Source: an uncultured Erythrobacter sp. (GTDB lineage: Bacteria; Pseudomonadota; Alphaproteobacteria; Sphingomonadales; Sphingomonadaceae). From it: a stretch of 64,000 nt of DNA. The notes below the pieces were generated by a model, which saw nothing but the letters and a program-made list of their open reading frames with translations, was not told the origin of the DNA and searched no databases. The translations under genes and the position numbers were made by a program. Where the stretch lies: the NCBI GenBank assembly GCA_947500645.1, contig CANMSD010000002.1, positions 868,001 through 932,000 of the forward strand, read 5' to 3'. Of this stretch, positions 15,413 through 23,857 are shown piece by piece. How positions within the stretch are numbered: the stretch's first letter is position 1; each line of letters begins with the position of its first letter.

Positions 15413-15913
15413 GTGAGTAAGGCAGAGCTGGGAAAACGAATGGTTGCGGTGATCGTGCCGCTTTGTGCCGGACTGGCCTTGGGCGGCTGTGCTGCCTCCG
15501 GTTCCCAGACCCGCAGCGCGTCGGCCAATTCGAACGATGAAATCGCAGCGATGCTAGGCCAGATGATGGCGGGAGAATCGCAGATGAAGGGAGCGGCGCT
15601 GGAGAAGAAGGTCGAGGAAGCCTCAGCCTATCCGCTTGGTAGCGCGGACAACCCGGTGCGTGCGCACCTGCCACCGGGCCAGCGCGCGTACCTCTCGCGA
15701 TTGCGGTGCGTCGATCTCTCGCGGCCGGCATTCTACCGGGCGGGAAGCGCTGGCCTGTCGCCCTATGGCAATATCGTCGACCTTTATGTCGTCACTTGCG
15801 AGGACAGCGAGCCGGCAGAGAGCGAAGTCTATATCGATATGTACCATCCCGGACATGTCGAAGAGGCCGCGGTGAAGGGCTTTGGCATCGCCGGGGGGCG
15901 CACCGAAGAATGA
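15413..15913 (+). CDS. lipoprotein of unknown function
   Basis: About 166 residues from GTG 15413. The lipobox GGCAAS follows a clean hydrophobic core (MVAVIVPLCAGLALGGC). The mature domain carries the pair of cysteines in RLRCVDLS and VVTCEDSE, likely a disulfide, and the segment NPVRAHLPPGQRAYL. TTG 15383 is an alternative start, also with an RBS, but gives an unusually long signal n-region. It lies 44 nt after the DsrE-family gene (14 nt if TTG 15383 is used), and a common transcript is likely. No family is recognised. Confidence 0.65.
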   Translation: MSKAELGKRMVAVIVPLCAGLALGGCAASGSQTRSASANSNDEIAAMLGQMMAGESQMKGAALEKKVEEASAYPLGSADNPVRAHLPPGQRAYLSRLRCVDLSRPAFYRAGSAGLSPYGNIVDLYVVTCEDSEPAESEVYIDMYHPGHVEEAAVKGFGIAGGRTEE

Positions 15914-15951
15914 CCAAGGGTGCTCTTTGAGGGCCTGTTTTGTCTGGCGTG

Positions 15952-16359
15952 CTAGAACGCCAGTGTTTCAGGATCGGGCATTGGCTCGCGGCGCTGCGCC
16001 TTGACCAGGCTCATCACGCTGCGCACGCCGACCCAGACCGCTATGATTGGCAGGATGAGGAAACCGATAAATACGACTGCCAAGACGCCAGCAACTACCG
16101 ATGCGGCAAAGCCGATCCAGAAGGTGCGTATGAGGTAGGTGTAGTGCGACTTCATCCATGGCTCTTGGTTTTCGCCTTGCCACAGATGGGCGAGCACGAT
16201 GCCGACCAGGCCGGTGATGCCGCCACTCAAGAAGCTGGCAAGGTAGAGCAGGCTAATGATGGTCGGGCGATTGGCGTCGAAGCCGTCACCCGATTGCACT
16301 GGCTGGCGGTTGCCGGGACTTGGGTCGGGCCGGTTGGTGGTGTTCTGGTCGTCCATCAT
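15952..16359 (-). CDS. DUF4870/Tic20-like membrane protein
   Basis: A 135-residue inner-membrane protein. A polar Asn/Pro-rich N-terminus is followed by three to four hydrophobic segments, including ISLLYLASFLSGGITGLVGIVLAHLW and the tandem VVAGVLAVVFIGFLILPIIAVWVGV. The order of segments and the SHYTYLIRTFWIG loop match DUF4870 proteins. AAGGGG lies 5 nt before the ATG at 16359, deciding the start among three candidates. Function unknown in the family. Confidence 0.72.
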   Translation of the reverse strand: MMDDQNTTNRPDPSPGNRQPVQSGDGFDANRPTIISLLYLASFLSGGITGLVGIVLAHLWQGENQEPWMKSHYTYLIRTFWIGFAASVVAGVLAVVFIGFLILPIIAVWVGVRSVMSLVKAQRREPMPDPETLAF

Positions 16360-16444
16360 ATGATCCCCTTGCACGTGTTCATACGGAGCTTAACGCAATG
16401 TGCGTTCCGTGCAACTCTCGCTCACGAAGCTGGCGGGAATGCTG

Positions 16445-16996
16445 TCAGCGGCACCAATCGCGCGGCGTGGTGCCCCAACCGCTTTCGGCAGCTAAGCCCA
16501 GTTCAAGCATATGATCGGCGAGGTATTCGTAGCGGTCGCGAGCAATCCTGCGGCGGACTTCGCGCAATTCACGGCCATATTGATCGTAGGCCGGCTCGTC
16601 AGCGCCGCTCCATTCGACGTCATCTTGGGCGAGCCAGTCATGCAGCGCTTTGCGGGCCTCAAGCGCCTTCTCGCGCTCAGCGGGGCATGCTCCATCCAGT
16701 TCGGGCGCATCGAATCCGGTCAGGCGAATGCGGCGCGCGCCTTCACCAAAGCCAATGGCGATCGTATCCCCATCGATCACGCAACCCTGGCTCGGAGTGC
16801 TGCTACGCACCCCGCAAATGCCGAAGTCGCGATCCACGCTCACCCAGTCATCTGCACTGCTTGCCCAGGGGCGGAATACGAACCACCACAGCGCCATCAC
16901 GATCAGCGCGAGAATCGGCACACGCCATAAGATCCACCAGCGCATCATCCCGCCTCGGCGGCGCGGTCTCGAACGGCGTTTGAGCATCAGCGGCAT
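16445..16996 (-). CDS. membrane-anchored thermonuclease-like protein (SNase domain)
   Basis: A 183-residue protein. An Arg-rich N-terminus and one membrane helix (about residues 19-42) are followed by an SNase domain: CVIDGDTIAIG, IRLTGFDAPELDGACPAE, YDQYGRELREV, and a C-terminal LGLAAESGWG. The catalytic-type aspartates of the DGDT and FDAPE motifs are present. It resembles the 11279-11740 protein in domain and in ending with a W-C tail. An anchored nuclease facing the periplasm is likely. Alternative starts (M4, M17) change only the basic leader. Confidence 0.8.
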   Translation of the reverse strand: MPLMLKRRSRPRRRGGMMRWWILWRVPILALIVMALWWFVFRPWASSADDWVSVDRDFGICGVRSSTPSQGCVIDGDTIAIGFGEGARRIRLTGFDAPELDGACPAEREKALEARKALHDWLAQDDVEWSGADEPAYDQYGRELREVRRRIARDRYEYLADHMLELGLAAESGWGTTPRDWCR

Positions 16997-17032
16997 GGTA
17001 GCAGCGAGGCGCTGGACAACGCAAAGGTCGGC

Positions 17033-17100
17033 AAAGCAAAGGGCCGCCAGGATTTCTCCCAGCGGCCCTCAAATCTGTGTTCAAGCCGTCATCGGCTTGA
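17033..17100 (-). terminator. double hairpin terminator of the bufferin-like gene
   Basis: Reading on the minus strand after the 17110 stop: a perfect 8-bp hairpin TCAAGCCG/CGGCTTGA with a 4-nt loop, then a second 8-bp stem AGGGCCGC/GCGGCCCT followed by TTGCTTT. The second one looks like a rho-independent terminator. Confidence 0.7.
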
Positions 17101-17109
17101 GTGTGACCG

Positions 17110-17439
17110 TCACGCGATTTCGCTGAGCGAACCTTTGGTGCCATCCGGACGTTCGATATCGACACAGGTGCCTTCATCGACATAAGTCCAGGCATTGCCC
17201 TGATAGTCTTCGGTGCTGGTGCCAGCACAGCTGGTGCCTGGGCCTGCAGCGCAGTCGTTCTTGCCGGCGAGTGAAACGCCGTAGCATTTCTCCTTAGCGC
17301 CATCGCCAGCTGCGGCCAGCGCTTCGGCTTCGGTGTTGGCTGCAGCGTCTTCGCTGCCACCGCCGCCGCCTGAGCAGGCTGCTGCAAGGCCTGCTGCGAT
17401 CGCGAGAGTGAATGATCCTTTGATGTGAGCGGTGTTCAT
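17110..17439 (-). CDS. orphan DUF2282 / BufA1-type bufferin metallophore precursor, lipoprotein form
   Basis: A 109-residue protein. The mature domain carries the DUF2282 pattern [15 protein letters not shown]...TSCAGTS...[12 protein letters not shown], with four cysteines. This family is now recognised as BufA1-type bufferins, whose cysteines are modified by MNIO (DUF692) enzymes to bind copper in the periplasm. Unusually, the leader ends in a lipobox (LAAAC followed by a Gly-rich SGGGGGS linker), so it should be lipid-anchored. No bufB (DUF692) or bufC (DUF2063) gene lies in the window. A double hairpin terminates it. Either a remote MNIO enzyme acts on it, or it is unmodified. Confidence 0.78.
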   Translation of the reverse strand: MNTAHIKGSFTLAIAAGLAAACSGGGGGSEDAAANTEAEALAAAGDGAKEKCYGVSLAGKNDCAAGPGTSCAGTSTEDYQGNAWTYVDEGTCVDIERPDGTKGSLSEIA

Positions 17440-17682
17440 GATGTCCTCCAAATTACCCAAAAATCATGGTGGCGAATGCATCGACCACCTGTTTGGCGAT
17501 TCGCATCACGCGGCTGAAAGGTTACGCAGCCGGGCGAATAATTTGCAAGCCCGCTCATATTAGGCTGTCGCAAGGCACAAACCGCGCAGCGCTTTCCACC
17601 ACGCAAGTAAGCGGCTAAGCGCTCGCCACAGCCTTGCGTTCGCGCGTGAGGCCTGTTGAAACAAAGAGAAAAGACACCGGCC

Positions 17683-18585
17683 ATGACTGCCAACGCCGAT
17701 ACACCCGCGCCCGACATTGCCAAAGCGCAAGTGCTGATCGAGGCACTGCCTTACTTTCAGCGCTATGCCGGGCGCACATTCGTGGTGAAATATGGCGGGC
17801 ATGCAATGGGCAATCCCCAGGCTGCACGGGACTTCGCCGAGGATATCGTGCTGCTCAAGGCGGTCGGCATCAATCCGGTTGTGGTCCATGGCGGCGGCCC
17901 GCAAATCGGCGAGATGCTGGAGAAGCTTGGGGTCGAGACGACATTTGTTGACGGCCTGCGCGTGACCGATGAGGCGACCGCCAAAGTCGCGGAAATGGTG
18001 TTGTCCGGCGCGATCAACAAGCAGCTGGTCGGCTGGCTGGCGGAAGCGGGCGGCAAGGCGATCGGCATCTCGGGCAAGGATGGCGGATTGGTGCGGGCCC
18101 GCAAGCTGGAGCGCACGACCCGCGATCCAGAGAGCCTGATCGAGCAGGTTATCGATCTCGGCTATGTCGGCGAACCTGCCGAAGTCGACACCAACGTGAT
18201 CGATACAGCCGTCGCCGCCGGCATGATACCGGTGATCGCTCCGATTGCGGCTGGCGATGATGGCGCGACCTACAATATCAATGCCGATACGATGGCGGGC
18301 GCAATCGCGGCGGCTTTGGGTGCTGCGCGCCTGTTCCTGCTCACCGATGTCGCGGGTGTGCTCGACGCCGACGGTGAATTGCTGCCCGAGCTGAACCCAG
18401 CGGACATCGCAGAGCTGCGTGAGGGCGGCGTGATCAAGGGCGGCATGGTGCCGAAGCTGGAAACCTGCGTTTCGGCAATCGAGGCCGGGTGCGAGGCCGC
18501 CGTGGTGCTCGATGGCCGGGTGGCGCATGCCATGCTGTTGGAGTTCTTCACCGCCAGAGGTGCCGGTACGCTGGTGCGTGCTTGA
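17683..18585 (+). CDS. argB: acetylglutamate kinase
   Basis: Phosphorylates N-acetyl-L-glutamate in arginine biosynthesis (cytosol). The amino-acid-kinase fold is clear: [11 protein letters not shown] (phosphate-binding lysine), [13 protein letters not shown], the substrate-binding [25 protein letters not shown] and FLLTDVAGV. 300 residues is the normal length. I start at ATG 17683; the TTG nine codons upstream is less likely. It is followed by yggT and folD on the same strand, with moderate gaps. Confidence 0.94.
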   Translation: MTANADTPAPDIAKAQVLIEALPYFQRYAGRTFVVKYGGHAMGNPQAARDFAEDIVLLKAVGINPVVVHGGGPQIGEMLEKLGVETTFVDGLRVTDEATAKVAEMVLSGAINKQLVGWLAEAGGKAIGISGKDGGLVRARKLERTTRDPESLIEQVIDLGYVGEPAEVDTNVIDTAVAAGMIPVIAPIAAGDDGATYNINADTMAGAIAAALGAARLFLLTDVAGVLDADGELLPELNPADIAELREGGVIKGGMVPKLETCVSAIEAGCEAAVVLDGRVAHAMLLEFFTARGAGTLVRA

Positions 18586-18701
18586 CCGCAGTGTTAGGAC
18601 TGGAACCAAGCGTATTAGTCGGGTAACACGGCAAAGGGACACTAACCGAGCGGTGCACAGAGGCCTCGAGGCTTTCAGCGTCGCCAAAAACGGAAAACCT
18701 A

Positions 18702-18989
18702 TTGATGAATGGACTTTTCGCACTTCAACAGATCATAGGCCTGCTGGTTCAGGTACTGGTGATGCTGATCATTATCCAGTTCGTGATTGGCCTGCTGTTT
18801 GCATTCAATGTCGTCAGCCCATCGAATCAGTTTCTGATGGCGCTGTACAACTCGATCAACAAATTGCTCGACCCGGTCCTGCGTCCCATTCGTCGGTTTA
18901 TGCCGGACACCGGCGCGGTCGACTTCTCGCCGCTCGTGCTGATCCTGCTGCTGCAAATCGTGCTTATTGTTCTTGGCAGTATCGGATAG
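18702..18989 (+). CDS. YggT family membrane protein
   Basis: A 95-residue protein with two hydrophobic segments, joined by NKLLDPVLRPIRRFMPDTGAVDFSPLVLILLL. That is the diagnostic YggT motif (DP.L.P.R..P...G.DFSP). The family is inner-membrane and often sits near cell-division or osmoregulation genes; its molecular role is unsettled. Two ATGs are possible at 18702/18705. It precedes folD by 6 nt, so they are probably one transcript. Confidence 0.9.
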   Translation: MMNGLFALQQIIGLLVQVLVMLIIIQFVIGLLFAFNVVSPSNQFLMALYNSINKLLDPVLRPIRRFMPDTGAVDFSPLVLILLLQIVLIVLGSIG

Positions 18990-18995
18990 TCTTGA

Positions 18996-19889
18996 ATGAC
19001 CGCCACACGGATTGACGGGAAGGCGTTCGCGGCAAAATTGCGCGAACGTGTTGGTGAGGCAGCGCTCGGTTTTGCAGAGAAGGTCGGGCGCAAACCGGGG
19101 CTCGCGGTGGTGCTGGTCGGTGAAGATCCCGCAAGCCAGGTCTATGTCCGCAGCAAGGGCAAGGCGACCGTCGCGGCCAATATGGAAAGCTTCGAGCACA
19201 AGCTGCCCGAAAGCACCACTCAACAAGAGCTTGAGGCTCTCGTCGATCAGCTGAATGCGGATGATGCCGTCGATGGCATTCTGGTCCAGCTTCCCTTACC
19301 CAAGCATCTGGATGAGCAGGCCGTCGTCGATCGCATTACTCCGGCAAAGGATGTCGACGGGCTCACTCCGGTCAGCACGGGGCGTTTGGCGCTGGGTTTG
19401 AAAGGCCTTGTGCCATGCACGCCGTTGGGCAGTCTGATGTTGCTCAAGGATACGCTCGGCGATCTCACCGGCATGAATGCCGTGGTCATTGGCCGTTCTA
19501 TCTTGGTTGGCAAGCCGATGGCGCAATTGCTGCTCGATGCGAACGCTACAGTCACGATTGCGCACAGCCGCACGAAGGACCTCGCAGATGTCGTTAAGCG
19601 CGCGGACATCGTGGTTGCGGCAGTCGGTCGGCCGGAGATGATCCGTAAGGACTGGTTGAAGGATGGCGCGACTGTGATCGATGTAGGCATCAACCGACTG
19701 CCGCCCGAACCAGGCGCGGAGAAGGGCCGACTTGTCGGCGACGTCGCCTATGACGAAGCGAGCGAGGTGGCTGGCGCTATCACGCCCGTACCTGGCGGTG
19801 TCGGGCCGATGACCATCGCGGTGCTGTTGCGCAATACTCTTGTGGCGGCGCATGGTAATGCCGGGATCGAAGCGCCGGAGGGACTATGA
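18996..19889 (+). CDS. folD: methylenetetrahydrofolate dehydrogenase/cyclohydrolase
   Basis: Bifunctional cytosolic enzyme interconverting 5,10-methylene-, methenyl- and 10-formyl-tetrahydrofolate with NADP+. The catalytic lysine lies in YVRSKGKA, and the conserved glutamine in [23 protein letters not shown] and [10 protein letters not shown] are substrate-loop motifs, and [15 protein letters not shown] is the NADP site. [14 protein letters not shown] closes the protein. 297 residues, full length. It overlaps the following lipoprotein gene by 4 nt (ATGA), indicating coupling. Confidence 0.95.
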   Translation: MTATRIDGKAFAAKLRERVGEAALGFAEKVGRKPGLAVVLVGEDPASQVYVRSKGKATVAANMESFEHKLPESTTQQELEALVDQLNADDAVDGILVQLPLPKHLDEQAVVDRITPAKDVDGLTPVSTGRLALGLKGLVPCTPLGSLMLLKDTLGDLTGMNAVVIGRSILVGKPMAQLLLDANATVTIAHSRTKDLADVVKRADIVVAAVGRPEMIRKDWLKDGATVIDVGINRLPPEPGAEKGRLVGDVAYDEASEVAGAITPVPGGVGPMTIAVLLRNTLVAAHGNAGIEAPEGL

Positions 19890-20644
19890 GAATTGGGGTT
19901 GCTGTTTTGTTGGCCGGGGCGGTAGCCGCCTGCGGAGGTGGCCCGCGCGGCCCGTCGAACGAAGTCATCACCCGAGTGCTAACCGGCGCACCGGGCGAAG
20001 CGCAACCAAGCCGCATCGTTGCCACGGAGATAGCCTTTGCTCGCGCCGCGCGCGAAGACGGCCAGTGGACGGCGTTCAAGGAATTCGCAGCGCCCGGAGG
20101 ACTGATCCACGGGCGTAACGGCCCGGTGGACGCGTTGGCTTTCGCAAGCGCGCTCGATGACCCGGACGAGGCGGTTCAGTGGGGCACGCGCGCAGTCTGG
20201 ATGAGCTGCGATGGCGCGATGGCGGTCAGCCAGGGGCGCTTCCGCGATCCGCAGGGCATCGTCGGAACTTACGTGACGATTTGGGAGCGCGGGGCCGACG
20301 GCCAATATCGCTACACCTACGATGTCGGCACACGCGATGATCCTCAGCCTCCGCCGCGTGAGGCACCACGCGAAGGCGAGATTGTCGTGACGGCGTTGGA
20401 CTCTGTCAGGGCCGATATTGCCGATTGCGCTCGCCGCGGCGAGACCATCCCGGGCCCGCCGCCTTTGACCATTGGCGAAGGCTATAACGAGGTCGCCAAG
20501 CTTTCGCGCGATGGCACGCTGCGCTGGCGCTGGATACACTACGATGATGGAAGACGGCGCGTTGCGGCGGACTATCTCAGCATGGGCAGTTGGAAGACTG
20601 CGCTCGACGAATTCATGCCCGCCACTCCGTCATCCGGTGAGTAA
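19886..20644 (+). CDS. lipoprotein of unknown function
   Basis: A 252-residue protein with lipobox VAAC at about residue 16 and a short Gly-rich linker. The middle, [27 protein letters not shown], looks NTF2/SnoaL-like. It is followed by a beta-rich part with [25 protein letters not shown]. The last third ([35 protein letters not shown]) repeats a strand-rich pattern. The ATG overlaps the folD stop by 4 nt, and it precedes marC by 5 nt, so folD-lipoprotein-marC form an operon. Function unknown. Confidence 0.7.
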   Translation: MRIGVAVLLAGAVAACGGGPRGPSNEVITRVLTGAPGEAQPSRIVATEIAFARAAREDGQWTAFKEFAAPGGLIHGRNGPVDALAFASALDDPDEAVQWGTRAVWMSCDGAMAVSQGRFRDPQGIVGTYVTIWERGADGQYRYTYDVGTRDDPQPPPREAPREGEIVVTALDSVRADIADCARRGETIPGPPPLTIGEGYNEVAKLSRDGTLRWRWIHYDDGRRRVAADYLSMGSWKTALDEFMPATPSSGE

Positions 20645-20649
20645 GCGGT

Positions 20650-21330
20650 ATGCTGCCTGAGCTGTTCGTCTCCGCTTTCATCACCCTGTTCGTGGTTATC
20701 GATCCGCCTGGCTGTGCGCCGATTTATGCGGGTCTGACCAAGGGTGCGAGCGCTGCGCAAGCACGCAACATGGCGCTGCGTGCCAGCGGGATTGCGGCGA
20801 TCATCCTCACGATCTTTGCCTTTTTCGGCGAGGACTTGCTCAAGGCTTTGCATATCGAACTCAACGCTTTCCGCATTGCGGGCGGATTGATGCTGTTCTG
20901 GATCGCGTTTGAAATGGTTTTCGAAAAGCGCACTCAGCGCCGCACGGAACGCGCTGAGAAAGTCAGCGCTGCAGAGGTTGAGGATGTCTCGGTTTTCCCG
21001 ATGGCGATGCCGATGCTCGCCGGACCGGGTGCGATCGCGGCGGTCATGCTGCTGATGAATGAAGCCGACGGATTTACCGAGACGGCGGAAGTGTTCGCAG
21101 CTCTCGCTCTGGTGCTGATCATCACCGCCATTGCGCTGGTCGCGGCGGGACCGCTGATGCGCATCTTCGGGGACAAGGTCGAGGCGGTGATCACGCGTCT
21201 GCTGGGCGTTTTGCTAGCCGCGCTGGCCGCACAATATGTGATCGATGGACTGCGCGGCGCGTTCTTTGTTGAGCCTCAAGCGCCGGCGGCTGCATCCGCA
21301 GCCTTGGCTTTCCTCGCTCACGCGACCTGA
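20650..21330 (+). CDS. MarC family membrane protein, C-terminus supplied by a repeat element
   Basis: A 226-residue protein with six hydrophobic helices. FITLFVVIDPPGCAPIYAGLT at the N-terminus and MPMLAGPGAIAAVMLL in the middle are the two conserved MarC motifs. MarC proteins are inner-membrane proteins of unknown transport function; the original multidrug-resistance link was withdrawn. The last 20 codons (EPQAPAAAS...FLAHAT) and the TGA lie inside the REP-like repeat at 21271-21366, with the stop in its hairpin loop. The natural C-terminus therefore appears replaced or extended by repeat sequence. Confidence 0.85.
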   Translation: MLPELFVSAFITLFVVIDPPGCAPIYAGLTKGASAAQARNMALRASGIAAIILTIFAFFGEDLLKALHIELNAFRIAGGLMLFWIAFEMVFEKRTQRRTERAEKVSAAEVEDVSVFPMAMPMLAGPGAIAAVMLLMNEADGFTETAEVFAALALVLIITAIALVAAGPLMRIFGDKVEAVITRLLGVLLAALAAQYVIDGLRGAFFVEPQAPAAASAALAFLAHAT

Positions 21331-21366
21331 AGGTCGCATCGCTGCGGGCGGCCATTTGACCTTGCA
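21271..21366 (-). repeat. REP-like intergenic repeat, copy 1
   Basis: The reverse complement of this segment aligns nearly end to end with 23759-23852. Shared blocks include CCGCCCGCAGCGA, AGCGAGGA, AGCCAAG and GGCGCTTGA. The central hairpin reads GCGACCT-TC-AGGTCGC here (21322-21337). It overlaps the 3' end of marC and its stop codon. Orientation is opposite to copy 2. Confidence 0.8.
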
Positions 21367-21399
21367 GTCAGCTACGCGACCGAGGACTGCGAGGATGGT

Positions 21400-21834
21400 T
21401 TACGCCATCGCGGGCAGGTTGGCCGCAATCCCGTAAGCTGAACCAATCGCCGTCGCGAGCGTGCCAAAGGCACCCATTGCGCGCATTCCGGCAAATGCCT
21501 TGCGACCTCCAGTCAGGTCTTCGCCGTGCGATCCCGCCAGCGATGCGAAGCCGAGCGCGTGCAGGATGCGGGCAACGGCAAACAGCATGCACAGAACCAT
21601 GACGTAGGTGGTTTGACCGACCAGTATCTCGAACAGCGCGATAACCACCAGGAACAGGCCCGAGTTCTCAGCCAGATTGCCATGGCGACGAACTTTGCGC
21701 TCCAGATCCTTGTCGTCGCCGATACCGAGGAATTGCCCCTTTGACCGGTGGAGGCCGACGCTGAGCATCAGCACCACTTGCAGGACAATCAGGAATGCGC
21801 CGAGCATAGCGGAATAAAGAGGCAGGTTCATCAT
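21400..21834 (-). CDS. MAPEG family membrane protein
   Basis: A 144-residue inner-membrane protein with four helices. The motif RHGNLAENSGLFLVVIALFE is the diagnostic MAPEG signature (R.H.N..E..p......). MAPEG proteins in bacteria are glutathione-transferase-like or of unknown activity. Its start overlaps the stop of the TetR gene by 4 nt on the same strand, so the regulator is transcribed first and very likely controls it. It converges with marC across the repeat copy. Confidence 0.88.
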   Translation of the reverse strand: MMNLPLYSAMLGAFLIVLQVVLMLSVGLHRSKGQFLGIGDDKDLERKVRRHGNLAENSGLFLVVIALFEILVGQTTYVMVLCMLFAVARILHALGFASLAGSHGEDLTGGRKAFAGMRAMGAFGTLATAIGSAYGIAANLPAMA

Positions 21835-22475
21835 AGATTGCTCTCCGTTTCGAGGATTGCGGTGCTGGGGTAACCGATCAAGGTGAGCGACGCGCGACCG
21901 GCGTCGAGCACCTGCTCCGGATTGGCGGACACGCGGGCCGAAGCGAATGCGCCGTGCAGCAATTGGGTAAGTGTTCGCCCGAGGGCAGCCGGATCGCCGG
22001 TTGCTGATCCTGATGTGATCGCTGCCGCAGCGATGTCGCGCATATGCCGCTCGACCTCGTCGAAAACGCGCTGGGCCTCTTCGCGCACTTCGGGCATGTC
22101 CTGGCCAAGCTCAAGCGCGAGACCGACTATCGGGCAACCGTGCAGATCGCCGTCCTGCTCATGCGTTTCGACATGGACGCAATAGGCATGGCGATAGATC
22201 GCCGCCAATCGCGCCTCGGGGGCGGGGTGTTCGACAACGCTTGCTTCAAAGACATTCGCGAGAGTCGCCGCGCCATGCTGCCTCACGACTGCCAGTGCCA
22301 GATCGCGCTTGTCGGCGAAGTATCGGTAGATAGTGGCCTTGTTGACCTCCGCGGCAGCGGCCACTTCGTCCACGGCTACACCGTGGAAATTGCGACGCCA
22401 GAAGAGCCCGGCAGCGACCGATACGATATGAGCGCGGGTGCGTTCGCCGCGCGTCTGAAAGATTGGAGCGTTCAT
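21831..22475 (-). CDS. TetR/AcrR family regulator
   Basis: A 214-residue repressor-type protein. The N-terminal helix-turn-helix is RAHIVSVAAGLFWRRNFHGVAVDEVAAAAEVNKATIYRYF (split here by description: helices at about 13-25 and 32-51). It is followed by a C-terminal ligand/dimer domain. A perfect AACTAA-N4-TTAGTT dyad directly abuts its start codon, pointing to autoregulation of the TetR-MAPEG operon. The motif TIYRYFADKRDLALAVV is standard. The ligand is unknown. Confidence 0.9.
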   Translation of the reverse strand: MNAPIFQTRGERTRAHIVSVAAGLFWRRNFHGVAVDEVAAAAEVNKATIYRYFADKRDLALAVVRQHGAATLANVFEASVVEHPAPEARLAAIYRHAYCVHVETHEQDGDLHGCPIVGLALELGQDMPEVREEAQRVFDEVERHMRDIAAAAITSGSATGDPAALGRTLTQLLHGAFASARVSANPEQVLDAGRASLTLIGYPSTAILETESNL

Positions 22476-22491
22476 AACTAACTGTTTAGTT
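22476..22491. promoter_or_regulatory. TetR operator candidate
   Basis: Perfect inverted repeat AACTAA / TTAGTT with a 4-nt spacer (CTGT), immediately upstream of the TetR ATG (on the minus strand) and between it and the divergent serine hydrolase gene. The regulator probably controls its own operon, and possibly the hydrolase. Confidence 0.65.
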
Positions 22492-22643
22492 CGGTCTCGG
22501 TGAATGAGAAAGCGCTATGCTGCGACGTGAGGTTGCACAGCGCGCGTGGGTGCCTGGAGAGCGTGCGATCTACGCTCTCATTTTCCTTCTGTTCATCCTT
22601 AGCGTTTCACACCGCTGCCGGACTTTCAAAGGGTGGTTGCATC

Positions 22644-23732
22644 ATGAGTTTTCGAGGTTTGCAGCGGGAAATTCTGGCAGCCTTTGCTGCGCTCACGATC
22701 GGTGCGTCGGCACCCGTTCACGCTCAGGTTCAGGACGGGCCACCAAAGCAAGAACCGCTCGAGGTCCTGACGCTTGAACAACTTGAGGCCCGGATTCTCG
22801 CTGGTGACCTTAAGAAGGTCCGTGCGCTCGCGATCGAGCAGCATGGCGAAACCGTCTATCGCAAGCGGTTCGGCCAGGGTGAACTGGGAGACCGGGTCGA
22901 CATCAAGTCGGCTGGCAAATCCGTCACAGCGCTGGCGGTGGGCGCGGCAATTGCGGATGGCGATCTGGCGGGCGTGGATGTGAAGGTCTGGCCCTATCTC
23001 GGCTCCTCGCGCGGCGATCCATTCGACGCGATTACCGTTGCAGATTTGCTGTCGATGTCGTCCGCGCTCGACTGCAATGATTGGAACCGGCGCTCTCCCG
23101 GCCAGGAAGAAAAGATGTATAGCACCCGCGTGTGGCGCGACTTCGCTCTGACGCTTCCGGCACGGGATTACAGCCGCGATGAGAAAGGCGCCGGTCCATT
23201 CTCATACTGCACAGCAGGCGTGTTCCTGCTCGGTCAGGTTGTGCAGCAGGCGACGGGCGAGCGCTTCGACAATTACGTGCAGCGCCGGCTGTTCGATCCG
23301 CTCGCCATTGATGGCGCGGACTGGAGGCGCTCGCGCAGCGGAGAAGTGCAATCGGGCGGTCAGCTGACGATTTCCGACGAGGCGCTGCTCAAGATTGCAC
23401 GCATGGTGATGGATGAGGGCAAGTGGCAGGGCGAGCAGATTGTTCCGCGCGACTGGATCAAGACCATGCTTTCACCGCAGCATCAATTGGGTCAGCATGT
23501 GCATTACGCACGTCTGTGGTGGCTGATGCCGGTGCGCTCATCACGAGGCTATGAAGCGGCGTGGATGATGAAGGGCAACGGCGGCAACATCGTTGCTATC
23601 GTGCCGAACATGGATGCCGTGCTGGTTGTGCAGACCGAGAACTACAATCGCAAGAATGCAGAGCGATATGCCTTTATGGCACTGACTTCGATGCTGATGA
23701 GCCTGCCCGTTCCTGACATTTCAGAAGAATAG
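22644..23732 (+). CDS. serine hydrolase (class C beta-lactamase-like)
   Basis: A 362-residue exported enzyme. The signal peptide ends at VHAQ. The catalytic SxxK is SAGKS (in IKSAGKSVTAL). The second motif reads YCT in PFSYCTAGVFLLG, in place of the usual YxN, and the later HTG/KTG-like site is MKGNGGN. The fold matches the class C beta-lactamase/esterase/DD-peptidase superfamily. The true substrate is unknown and antibiotic hydrolysis should not be assumed. I start at ATG 22644 (AAAGGGTGG upstream). Divergent from TetR. Confidence 0.85.
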   Translation: MSFRGLQREILAAFAALTIGASAPVHAQVQDGPPKQEPLEVLTLEQLEARILAGDLKKVRALAIEQHGETVYRKRFGQGELGDRVDIKSAGKSVTALAVGAAIADGDLAGVDVKVWPYLGSSRGDPFDAITVADLLSMSSALDCNDWNRRSPGQEEKMYSTRVWRDFALTLPARDYSRDEKGAGPFSYCTAGVFLLGQVVQQATGERFDNYVQRRLFDPLAIDGADWRRSRSGEVQSGGQLTISDEALLKIARMVMDEGKWQGEQIVPRDWIKTMLSPQHQLGQHVHYARLWWLMPVRSSRGYEAAWMMKGNGGNIVAIVPNMDAVLVVQTENYNRKNAERYAFMALTSMLMSLPVPDISEE

Positions 23733-23758
23733 CTGCCTCAAACCAGCTCCGCAGGAGC

Positions 23759-23852
23759 CGCAAGGGCAAGCGCCCGCCCGCAGCGACGCGATCTTCAGAT
23801 CGCATAAGCGAGGATAGCCAAGCGAACGGATGTGAGCGCTGGCGCTTGAAGC
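23759..23852 (+). repeat. REP-like intergenic repeat, copy 2
   Basis: Second copy of the element at 21271-21366, here lying between convergent genes. Flanking arms CAAGCGCC (23767-23774) and GGCGCTTG (23841-23848) are perfect inverted repeats. The central hairpin is GCGATCT-TC-AGATCGC (23788-23803). Relative to copy 1, a C-G pair has become T-A, a compensatory change that keeps pairing. Confidence 0.8.
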
Positions 23853-23857
23853 CAACA

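Noticed and set aside
15940..16983. 347-codon plus-strand open frame
   Set aside because: It overlaps, antisense, two better-supported genes (DUF4870-like and thermonuclease-like) and shows no motif.
22500..22643. Upstream extension of the serine hydrolase frame
   Set aside because: The signal peptide begins at the ATG at 22644 with an RBS; the extra 48 codons are Cys/Ser/Leu-rich and look non-coding.
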